Source: Ruminococcaceae bacterium UBA7127 (GTDB lineage: Bacteria; Bacillota; Clostridia; Oscillospirales; Acutalibacteraceae). From it: a stretch of 13,378 bases of DNA. This document shows, piece after piece, positions 1 to 6,687 of the stretch. Where the stretch lies: contig DKXL01000044.1 of NCBI GenBank assembly GCA_002493005.1, positions 1-13,378 of the forward strand, read 5' to 3'. Each line of letters starts with the position of its first letter. The stretch's first letter is position 1. The notes under the pieces were generated by a model. That model was not told the origin of the DNA. It ran no database searches and worked only from the letters and a program-made list of their open reading frames with translations. Position numbers and translations under genes: made by a program.

Positions 1-66
1 ACGGTAAAAGTCCAATTATTATTTTAATAAATTTGCTTGCTCCACGGTGTCTTTAAAAGTAAAATA

Positions 67-95
67 TTGCATTTTAGAATAATATGTAGTATAAT
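67..95 (+). promoter_or_regulatory. Candidate sigma-A promoter of the DUF5685 operon
   Basis: A perfect -10 hexamer TATAAT lies at 90-95. A weak -35, TTGCAT, sits at 67-72 with a 17-base spacer. It is about 35 bases ahead of the first start codon and is the only promoter-like pair in the AT-rich leader. Nothing else is recognisable in positions 1-66; no terminator or RNA structure is evident there. The -35 match is poor, so the call rests mainly on the -10 and its placement. Confidence 0.5.
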
Positions 96-130
96 TATTA
101 TGAGTAAATTTATAATAAAGGAGCAAAGCG

Positions 131-1015
131 GTGTTTGGATATTTGCAGGTTCAAAAGAGTGAGCTTTTGGTGCGTGAATTTGAGGCATACAAGGCTGTTT
201 ATTGCGGACTGTGCAAACAAATGGGTAAGGATTATTCGTTTGTTTCTCGCTTAACTCTTAGTTATGACTGTACATTTTATGCTATGCTTTTAATGTCGAT
301 TAACCGTTCCTGTTCAGGGTTTAAGGACGGCAGATGCACATTTAATCCGCTCAAAAAGTGCAAATTTGCAACTTCTAAAGGGAACGCTTATCATAAGGCG
401 GCGGCTTTTTCGGTTATTTCTGTATATTACAAGCTGAAAGACGATATAAGTGACAGTAGATTTTTTAAAAGAACGCTTTGCAGGTTGTTAAAGCCTTTGT
501 TTTCACATTGGCGCAAGAAGGCATTAAAATCATATTCTGAAATTGATAAGCTTGCCGATGAGATGATGAAAATGCAATATGAAATCGAGCACAGCGATGA
601 AACCTCATTAGACAGAGCAGCACATCCGACTGCATTTATGATAGCAAGTCTATTTTCTCTTGATGCAAAAGATGAAATGCAAAAACGTGTGTTCTATGAA
701 TTTGGATATCATATGGGGCGTTGGATATACCTTGTTGATGCCGCCGACGATATTGAAAAGGACAAGAAGTACGGCAACTATAATCCGTTTGTGAATATCA
801 AGAACGGTGAAACAAAGTCACCTGATTATATTACATCAGTCCTCAATCAATCGCTTGCAAGGGCATATGATGCTTATAATTTGATAGATGTAATTGATTT
901 TAAAGGAATACTTGATAATATGATTACACTTGGATTCCCAGCGGTGCAAAACCGTGTGGTCAAAAAACTGTGTAACGAATCCGATTTGGAGGTAAATAAT
1001 GAAAGATCCATATGA
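131..1015 (+). CDS. DUF5685-family protein with two Asp-rich motifs
   Basis: A 294-residue soluble, mainly helical protein of unknown function. The start is GTG, with AAGGAG at 118-123 eight to nine bases upstream. The N-terminus has the YCGLCK segment (residues 24-29) and LTLSYD (41-46), features I associate with DUF5685. More cysteines follow at 61, 69 and 77. Two acidic motifs stand out: DDISD at 104-108, after a KLK segment, and DAADDIEKD at 203-211, followed by G215 and YNP (217-219). Such a DDxxD pair resembles the metal-binding motifs of class I isoprenoid synthases, and the second motif with its following G and P resembles the squalene/phytoene synthase signature. That resemblance is my inference and no activity is established. 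It overlaps the next gene by 17 bases, and the three genes to 2166 look co-transcribed and translationally coupled. Confidence 0.82.
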   Translation: MFGYLQVQKSELLVREFEAYKAVYCGLCKQMGKDYSFVSRLTLSYDCTFYAMLLMSINRSCSGFKDGRCTFNPLKKCKFATSKGNAYHKAAAFSVISVYYKLKDDISDSRFFKRTLCRLLKPLFSHWRKKALKSYSEIDKLADEMMKMQYEIEHSDETSLDRAAHPTAFMIASLFSLDAKDEMQKRVFYEFGYHMGRWIYLVDAADDIEKDKKYGNYNPFVNIKNGETKSPDYITSVLNQSLARAYDAYNLIDVIDFKGILDNMITLGFPAVQNRVVKKLCNESDLEVNNERSI

Positions 1016-1613
1016 GATTTTAGGCGTTTCCTCAACAGCCAGTGACGAGGAGATTAAAACTGCCTACAGAAATCTTGCAAAAAAATATCATCCCGACAAT
1101 TATACCGACAGTCCTTTACAGGATGTTGCCGAAGAAAAAATGAAAGAAATAAATGCCGCATATGATGAAATTAATAATATGCGCCAAAAGGGCAGAGGAA
1201 CAGGCTCTGAGGGCAGCAGCTCCTCATATTACGGTAATTCCTCATCATCGCAGTTTTATAACGTAAGAATTTATATCCAGCGCAATATGATTGACCAGGC
1301 TGAACAGGTGTTGAATTCAACACCTCAGGGCAATCGTACTGCTGAATGGTTCTACCTCAAGGGAATGTGCGCATATCGCAGAGGCTTCAGCGAAGAGGCA
1401 TTTTCAAATTTTACAACTGCCTGCAATATGGATCCCGGCAACACCGAATATCGTGCGGCTCTTAATAATATGCAAAATCAGCGCAATTACAACTATGGCG
1501 GATATAATCAGACCAATCCAAATATGAATGGCGGCAGTTGTACCTGCTGTGATGTTTGTGCAGCATGGATGTGCGCCGATTGCCTTTGTGATTGTTGCAG
1601 AGTTGGTTGCTGA
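999..1613 (+). CDS. J-domain (DnaJ-like) protein with TPR region and Cys-rich tail
   Basis: A 204-residue J-domain protein, presumably a co-chaperone that stimulates DnaK ATPase for specific clients. Residues 3-63 form the J domain, starting DPYEILGV and carrying the diagnostic HPD at 31-33. A Gly/Ser-rich linker covers about 64-85. Residues 90-160 look like two TPR-type helix pairs, with AEWFYLKGMCAYRRG at the core. An Asn/Tyr/Gly-rich stretch (about 161-179) precedes a tail with ten cysteines in residues 181-204, a likely metal-binding or membrane-proximal knuckle. There is no G/F region or DnaJ-type zinc domain, so it is a class III J protein and not DnaJ itself. The start is fixed by GGAGGT at 988-993. 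It overlaps the DUF5685 gene by 17 bases and ends one base before the next start. Confidence 0.9.
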   Translation: MKDPYEILGVSSTASDEEIKTAYRNLAKKYHPDNYTDSPLQDVAEEKMKEINAAYDEINNMRQKGRGTGSEGSSSSYYGNSSSSQFYNVRIYIQRNMIDQAEQVLNSTPQGNRTAEWFYLKGMCAYRRGFSEEAFSNFTTACNMDPGNTEYRAALNNMQNQRNYNYGGYNQTNPNMNGGSCTCCDVCAAWMCADCLCDCCRVGC

Positions 1614-1614
1614 T

Positions 1615-2166
1615 ATGAAAAACAAAGGTATCAAAAAGTCAACATTCAGAATTGCATTTTGCAGCATAATTTCATCACTTGCGCTTGTAATGATGATGAT
1701 AACATCAATTATTCCTATCGGAACATTTGCATTCCCATGCTTTGCCGGTATTGTTATTACTGCAATAGTCGTTGAGTTTGGACATAAATGGGCGCTGGGG
1801 TCGTATATTGTTGTTGCTTTGCTGTCTGTTTTTCTTGCAGGCGATAAAGAAGCAGTCATCTATTTCATTGCGTTGTTTGGATATTATCCGATAGTCAAGG
1901 GTGCAATCGAGGGAAAGCTAAAGCGAGGATTTGTGCAGCATATAATTAAACTTGTGATTTTTAATATTGCGGCTGTCGGCTCGTTTTTTGTCGCAATGTG
2001 GTTGCTTTCAATCCCTGCTGAGGAGTTTGAACTGTTTGGTGTTTATGTTCCGTGGGTATTTCTGATTGCCGGTAATATTTTCTTTGTTTTATATGATTAT
2101 ACTGTTTCAGTACTTGTTACTCAGTATATAAATAGATTGCGCGGTAAGCTGTTTAAGAAATTTTAG
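1615..2166 (+). CDS. Six-helix integral membrane protein, function unknown
   Basis: A 183-residue polytopic membrane protein. The reading frame is open back to an ATG at 1528, but that part overlaps the J-domain gene. The ATG at 1615, one base after the J-protein stop, gives a normal basic N-terminus (MKNKGIKK) and a coupled stop-start junction, so I chose it. No good ribosome site precedes it, which fits reinitiation after the upstream gene. Hydrophobic segments lie at about 11-31, 39-55, 59-76, 80-95, 109-132 and 144-170. The C-terminus is basic. The size and six-helix plan resemble S components of ECF vitamin transporters, but I see no substrate-specific motif and no ECF ATPase is nearby, so this is only a structural analogy. 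Its position suggests it works with the DUF5685 and J-domain proteins, perhaps as their membrane partner. Confidence 0.75.
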   Translation: MKNKGIKKSTFRIAFCSIISSLALVMMMITSIIPIGTFAFPCFAGIVITAIVVEFGHKWALGSYIVVALLSVFLAGDKEAVIYFIALFGYYPIVKGAIEGKLKRGFVQHIIKLVIFNIAAVGSFFVAMWLLSIPAEEFELFGVYVPWVFLIAGNIFFVLYDYTVSVLVTQYINRLRGKLFKKF

Positions 2167-2212
2167 TGAGATTAAAATAAGTTTAGATATTTGAAATTAA
2201 CAAGGTGATTTT

Positions 2213-5074
2213 ATGAAACAAAAACTATTTGTGCGGATTATCAGCATTGTACTTGTCGCGATGCTTGTTGTGTCTGTGGGATTTGTTGCATTTTCGTCAT
2301 GCATGACATCATTTGCTGCTGTGATAGATGATGATAATTCTGTAGGTGCTTCAACAGGATATGTGTCTGACGATTATGTTAATCTTCGCAGCGGCGCAGG
2401 CACGAGCTATTCGATTGTAACTTGTATGAGAAAAAACACAAAGTTTACTTTTGTCAGCACAGCGCTCAAGAATACAAATTGGTATAACATTAAACTTGAT
2501 AACGGCAAAAAAGGTTATGTTCACAAGGATTATGTCAAGAAGAATACCAATTCAAATTCAAGTCAAACCAATACTTCAACAGGATATGTAACCGAGGATT
2601 ATGTTAATCTCAGAAGCGGTGCAGGCACAAGCTATTCTGTCGTAACCTGTATGCGAAAGAATACTCAGTTTACTTTTGTCAGCACAACGCTTAAAAATTC
2701 AAACTGGTATAACATAAAGCTTAGTGACGGCAAAAAGGGCTATGTACATAAGGATTACATCAAGAAGAATACAAATACAAATTCAAATCCGCCGAATACA
2801 TCAACATCTTCAACAGGTTATGTATCCGAGGATTATGTTAATCTCAGAAGCGGTGCAGGCACGAGTTATTCAGTCGTAACCTGTATGCGAAAGAATACCA
2901 AGTTTACTTTTGTCAGCACGGCGCTTAAAAATACAAATTGGTATAACATAAAGTTAAGTGACGGCAAGAAGGGCTATGTACATAAGGATTACGTCAAAAA
3001 GGATACAAATTCAAATCCGCCGAATACATCAACATCTTCAACAGGTTATGTATCCGAGGATTACGTTAACCTCAGAAGCGGTGCAGGCACGAGCTATTCA
3101 GTTGTAACCTGTATGCGAAAAAACACACAGTTTACTTTTGTCAGCACAACGCTTAAGAATACAAATTGGTATAACATAAAGCTTAACGACGGCAAGAAAG
3201 GCTATGTTCACAAGGATTATGTCAAGAAGAACGGTGTAGACGCTACAGGCGTTTCGCTTAACAAGACGTCGCTTAAACTTGAAGTTGGCAAGACATATAC
3301 ACTTGTTGCGACTGTATCGCCGTCTAATGCAAACAAATCTTGTACATATACAAGCTCTGACAAGAGTGTTGCTACTGTATCAAGTTCAGGCAAGGTTACT
3401 GCTGTTAAAGCAGGCAAGGCAAATATCACAGTAAAGACCCAAAGCGGAAAGACTGCTGTTTGTGCAGTTACGGTCAGTGCGGCTCAGCAATCTACACAGC
3501 CTACTACCAAACCTTCAACTGACTCAAATGTAAAGCTATCTGCAACAAGTAAGTCACTGTACACAGGCAATCAGTTTATTTTAAAGGCAACGGCGTCAGG
3601 CTCGGTTAGTTGGTCAAGCTCAAACACAAGTGTAGCAACAGTATCAGGCGGAATTGTTACAGCCAAAAATTCGGGTACAGCTACGATAACGGCAAAGTGT
3701 GGTTCGTCATCAGCAAAATGCAGTGTTACCGTAAAGAAAGGTTCTTACGTTACTATTTCTAACGATGATGTTTCAATACGCTGTAAAAAGTCTATTCGTC
3801 TTACCTCTAACGGTAATGTGAACTGGTCAAGTTCAGATACAAGCATTGCAACAGTAAAGAACGGTATAGTTGATACTGTCGGCAAGGGCAAAGTAATAAT
3901 TACAGCCTCAACATCAAGCGGTGCTGCAACGTGTCTGATTACCGTAGAAGCTCGTGGCAATGTAAGATTTTGCTATGCTTCACCAAATTCATCACCGCTT
4001 AATTCTAAAGTTACGTTTAAGGCAATAACAGATACCGACAGAAACGCAGTGCGTTTTGTTGTGTCAAATGGTTCTACATCATATACTGTCAATGCCGACA
4101 AAAAGGTTAAGGACGGCAGCAATTACATTTGGACAGGTTCAAAAACTCTGTCTAAATCAGGAAAATGGACTGTAAAGGCTTATTCCAGATACAAGACATC
4201 AACCAAATTTCTGACAACGGCTGTAAACGGTGAGGGAGAAGTGTTTGTAACCTCAACAACCGACAAAGATACTACCGTCTGTTCTGAGCGCAGAGCAAGC
4301 GACGAAGTAATAAATCTTATTGCAAATTACGAGGGCTTTTTATCAAGCGTCACAGCGGACTACATTACTTCCGACCCGACCCTCGGTTATGGTAAGGTTG
4401 TGACATCTGGAGAACAGTTCTATAATCATCTTACCAAAAATGAAGCATATGCTTATCTTTGCCAGACTGTTAATTCAGGCGGATATACCACAAGAACAAA
4501 CAAATATCTGCTTGACAACAACATAAAGTTTAATCAAAGACAATTTGATGCTTTAGTTTGCTTTACCTACAATGTCGGCGCAGGTGTATTCTATAATGAC
4601 TCAACAATTCAGTCTGTACTGCTCAATACAGGTTCAGGCAGTGGTTCTATTGCCGCAGGCAAGTCAGGTTATGTTAATTCCGATGGAGTAAATCTGCGCA
4701 GTGGTGCTGGCACAAGTTATGCGGTGCTTGCTTGTATGGATAAAAATACTAAATTTACATTTGTAGACGGAAAAGTATACAATTCTAATTGGTATAAAAT
4801 TAAGCTGTCAAGCGGAGTTACAGGTTACATTTACAGCACTTATGCGTCTGTTTCGGGCGGTTCGCGCGATCTCAATAACATAGTAAAGCAGGATTATCTC
4901 AACGCATTTTTGCAGTATCACCACGCAGCAAACTCGTGCTACTGGGGCTTGTTGTACAGACGAGTTGATGAGGCTGAGGTGTTCTTCTATGCCGATTACG
5001 ACCGTGACGGCGAGTATAATTACAATCATTTTAAGTTTACCTGCTACGGTAACAAAAATTTCAGTATAAGCTGA
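2213..5074 (+). CDS. Secreted SH3b/Big_2 cell-wall protein with a split GH24 lysozyme domain
   Basis: A 953-residue exported protein that probably binds and cuts peptidoglycan. A signal peptide covers about 1-36 (basic start, hydrophobic core, SFAA cleavage region). Four near-identical SH3b domains follow at about 48-110, 123-185, 202-264 and 278-340, joined by Asn/Ser/Thr/Pro linkers. Big_2 Ig-like domains lie at about 341-422, 439-508 and 511-579, each with a TSxATV-type core. Another beta-rich segment spans about 583-681. A GH24 (phage-type) lysozyme domain starts near 695: EGF with E707, D716 and T723 in TLGYG, then RQFDALVCFTYNVGAG at 776-791. After LLNTG (803-807) a fifth SH3b domain (about 818-880) interrupts it, and the typical GH24 end returns at 895-929 (LNAFLQY, then GLLYRRVDEAE). 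Ribosome site AAGGTGAT is at 2203-2210. It is 21 bases ahead of proC. No sortase or S-layer anchor is seen, so retention is probably through the SH3b domains. Confidence 0.9.
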   Translation: MKQKLFVRIISIVLVAMLVVSVGFVAFSSCMTSFAAVIDDDNSVGASTGYVSDDYVNLRSGAGTSYSIVTCMRKNTKFTFVSTALKNTNWYNIKLDNGKKGYVHKDYVKKNTNSNSSQTNTSTGYVTEDYVNLRSGAGTSYSVVTCMRKNTQFTFVSTTLKNSNWYNIKLSDGKKGYVHKDYIKKNTNTNSNPPNTSTSSTGYVSEDYVNLRSGAGTSYSVVTCMRKNTKFTFVSTALKNTNWYNIKLSDGKKGYVHKDYVKKDTNSNPPNTSTSSTGYVSEDYVNLRSGAGTSYSVVTCMRKNTQFTFVSTTLKNTNWYNIKLNDGKKGYVHKDYVKKNGVDATGVSLNKTSLKLEVGKTYTLVATVSPSNANKSCTYTSSDKSVATVSSSGKVTAVKAGKANITVKTQSGKTAVCAVTVSAAQQSTQPTTKPSTDSNVKLSATSKSLYTGNQFILKATASGSVSWSSSNTSVATVSGGIVTAKNSGTATITAKCGSSSAKCSVTVKKGSYVTISNDDVSIRCKKSIRLTSNGNVNWSSSDTSIATVKNGIVDTVGKGKVIITASTSSGAATCLITVEARGNVRFCYASPNSSPLNSKVTFKAITDTDRNAVRFVVSNGSTSYTVNADKKVKDGSNYIWTGSKTLSKSGKWTVKAYSRYKTSTKFLTTAVNGEGEVFVTSTTDKDTTVCSERRASDEVINLIANYEGFLSSVTADYITSDPTLGYGKVVTSGEQFYNHLTKNEAYAYLCQTVNSGGYTTRTNKYLLDNNIKFNQRQFDALVCFTYNVGAGVFYNDSTIQSVLLNTGSGSGSIAAGKSGYVNSDGVNLRSGAGTSYAVLACMDKNTKFTFVDGKVYNSNWYKIKLSSGVTGYIYSTYASVSGGSRDLNNIVKQDYLNAFLQYHHAANSCYWGLLYRRVDEAEVFFYADYDRDGEYNYNHFKFTCYGNKNFSIS
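2777..3232 (+). repeat. Tandem 228-bp repeat (two linker + SH3b units) within four SH3b copies
   Basis: Copies at 2777-3004 and 3005-3232 are in frame (76 codons each) and nearly identical, including the Asn/Pro/Thr/Ser linker and synonymous positions. Two more diverged SH3b units lie upstream at about 2351-2542 and 2576-2767, and a fifth at about 4664-4852. The close DNA identity of the last two tandem copies points to recent duplication or homogenisation by recombination or slippage. Confidence 0.85.
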
Positions 5075-5095
5075 TAAAGATATAAGAGGTAATTT

Positions 5096-5890
5096 ATGAA
5101 AAGATTTGGATTTATAGGTGCCGGCAATATGGCTACTGCAATTATAAAAGGCATCATTGCACAGGATAACAGCTGTTACATTTGTGTTTATGATATAGAT
5201 GCAGATAAGTGTAAACTTATGAATGATATGGGGGTAAGAGTTTTTGAAAATACTGTTGATGTAGTTGAACACAGCGACATTATTGTGCTTGCAGTCAAGC
5301 CTCAAAATTATTCAGAGGTTCTTGAGGGTCTGCGCCCTGCTATAAACACGGATAAAACTATTGTATCTATTGCGGCTGGAATTTCTATTGATTATGTTCG
5401 CAAGGGACTTAATTGTAATTGCCCTGTTGTGCGCGTTATGCCAAACACTCCGCTTTTACTCAAAAAGGGCGCAACTGCCCTTTGTCCGTCGGAAAATATC
5501 ACTGACGAAAACAAAAAGACTGTATATGATATGTTTGCAGGCAGCGGTGTGTGTGAATACATTTCAGAAGAACATATGAATGAGATTATCGCGGTAAACG
5601 GCAGCAGCCCTGCATATATTTACCTGTTTGCTAAGGCTATGGCCGATTATGCACAGAGTTGCGGAATTGACTATAACAAAGCAATGAATCTTGTTTGTGC
5701 AACACTTGAGGGTTCTGCGGCTATGTTAAGAGAAAGCGGTGACAGTGCCGATGTGTTGATTGAAAAAGTAAGCTCTAAGGGCGGCACGACTATTGCGGCG
5801 CTTGAAAAACTTCGTGAACATAATTTTTATGAGGCTGTTTTAGACGGAATGGCTGCCTGCACAAAAAGAGCAGAGGAGCTTGGCAAATAA
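5096..5890 (+). CDS. proC: Pyrroline-5-carboxylate reductase
   Basis: This cytosolic enzyme catalyses the last step of proline synthesis, reducing 1-pyrroline-5-carboxylate to L-proline with NAD(P)H. The 264-residue length is normal for the family. The N-terminal Rossmann fold shows the dinucleotide motif GAGNMA at 8-13 and an AVKP segment at 66-69. MPNTP lies at 115-119, the NGSSPAYIY substrate loop at 168-176, and the family signature SSKGGTT at 226-232 near the C-terminus. The start is supported by AGAGGT at 5085-5090. It begins 21 bases after the lysozyme gene with no terminator between, so it may be read from the same transcript, although the functions are unrelated. No proA or proB is present in the window. 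No feedback or riboswitch element is visible. Confidence 0.95.
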   Translation: MKRFGFIGAGNMATAIIKGIIAQDNSCYICVYDIDADKCKLMNDMGVRVFENTVDVVEHSDIIVLAVKPQNYSEVLEGLRPAINTDKTIVSIAAGISIDYVRKGLNCNCPVVRVMPNTPLLLKKGATALCPSENITDENKKTVYDMFAGSGVCEYISEEHMNEIIAVNGSSPAYIYLFAKAMADYAQSCGIDYNKAMNLVCATLEGSAAMLRESGDSADVLIEKVSSKGGTTIAALEKLREHNFYEAVLDGMAACTKRAEELGK

Positions 5891-5983
5891 TTTTCATAAA
5901 TAAAAAACATTTCACATAAGATTAAAGGACAACCTAATTTTGTAACAGTAACAATTTAATTTGTGATGGTTGCGGTGTAATCG

Positions 5984-5989
5984 AAAGGA
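5984..5989 (+). promoter_or_regulatory. Ribosome binding site that sets the SpoIIM-family start
   Basis: AAAGGA ends directly at an upstream in-frame ATG (5990), which is too close for initiation. It is nine bases from the ATG at 5999, which is therefore the likely start. The 108-base gap between proC and this gene holds no clear terminator hairpin or consensus promoter that I can see. Confidence 0.7.
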
Positions 5990-5998
5990 ATGTTTTTT

Positions 5999-6673
5999 AT
6001 GAGAAGTTTAGTATTTTCGTTCAAAAAAAGAAGACATCACTCCGGAAATCGCATTAAGCGTTTTTCAGCCGCTGATTTTAGGTGCTTTCTGCATCGATAC
6101 GGTGTTCGACTGGTGGGTGTGTTATTGCTCATTGTAGGACTTGCGGCAGGCTCAATTTACGCAGGCAACGCCGACAGTTCAATGATGTATTCTCTTGATT
6201 TTTTATTTACAACCAATCTTGAAGCACGACTTTCGCACAATATTATCAGTATATTCTGCGCGTGTTTTGCATCAAATTTTATATTTTTGCTTACAGTGTT
6301 CCTGCTTGGGCTTGCGCCATGGGGAATACTTTTGATGCCGGCTGTGGCATTATTCAAAGGTTTTGGAACAGGACTTACTGCCGGCTATTTGTTTATTACA
6401 TACGGATTTAAAGGAGCAGGCTTTTATCTGCTTGTACTTTTGCCGGGTACTTTTATATTTTGCCTTGCACTTGTTACGCTTTTGTCGTATTCATTTGCAT
6501 TTTCAAAGAATATGTTTGGTATTTTAGTCAGCCGCAGTTCAAAACCTGCGCCTGTGTGGGGGAGTCTGCTTGACTTTTGTTCCCGTTCTGTTTCAGCGTT
6601 GTTAATGACGTTTTTGGCTTCAATGCTTGACGCAGTGCTTTGGACGCTGTTTGCGGGGACGTTTAATTTCTAA
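5999..6673 (+). CDS. SpoIIM-family (stage II sporulation protein M-like) membrane protein
   Basis: A 224-residue integral membrane protein of the SpoIIM/DUF95 family. In Bacillus, SpoIIM scaffolds SpoIID and SpoIIP, the peptidoglycan hydrolases that drive engulfment of the forespore. Here a basic N-terminus (about 1-35) leads to a first membrane helix near 37-54. An extracytoplasmic loop follows, then a helical bundle with the family-typical segments LGLAPWGILLMP, ALFKGFGTGLTAGYLF and GFYLLVLLPGT, and a last helix near 197-218. I start it at 5999, not the in-frame ATG at 5990, because of the ribosome site. No spoIID or spoIIP is in the window. The next gene begins 14 bases downstream and is a second polytopic protein, so the operon may serve a general envelope role. 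I leave the symbol blank because DUF95 members also occur outside sporulation. Confidence 0.82.
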   Translation: MRSLVFSFKKRRHHSGNRIKRFSAADFRCFLHRYGVRLVGVLLLIVGLAAGSIYAGNADSSMMYSLDFLFTTNLEARLSHNIISIFCACFASNFIFLLTVFLLGLAPWGILLMPAVALFKGFGTGLTAGYLFITYGFKGAGFYLLVLLPGTFIFCLALVTLLSYSFAFSKNMFGILVSRSSKPAPVWGSLLDFCSRSVSALLMTFLASMLDAVLWTLFAGTFNF

Positions 6674-6687
6674 CCTCGGAGGGTATT

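Noticed and set aside
1404..1859. 151-codon open frame on the minus strand
   Set aside because: It lies antisense to the J-domain and membrane-protein genes, both of which have recognisable protein features. Its composition (Ile/Ala/Thr-rich) is that of a reverse-frame shadow, with no ribosome site seen.
2351..3232. Regular repeats as a CRISPR array
   Set aside because: The period is 228-237 bases, the units are in-frame coding sequence for SH3b domains, and there are no short repeats with unique spacers.
2213..5074. Lysozyme protein as evidence of a prophage
   Set aside because: GH24 is common in phages, but this protein has a signal peptide, Big_2 domains and many SH3b repeats. No holin, tail or other phage gene is beside it, so it is better read as a host secreted wall protein.
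4808..5305. 165-codon open frame on the minus strand
   Set aside because: It covers the end of the lysozyme gene and the start of proC, both well supported. No domain or start signal was recognised.
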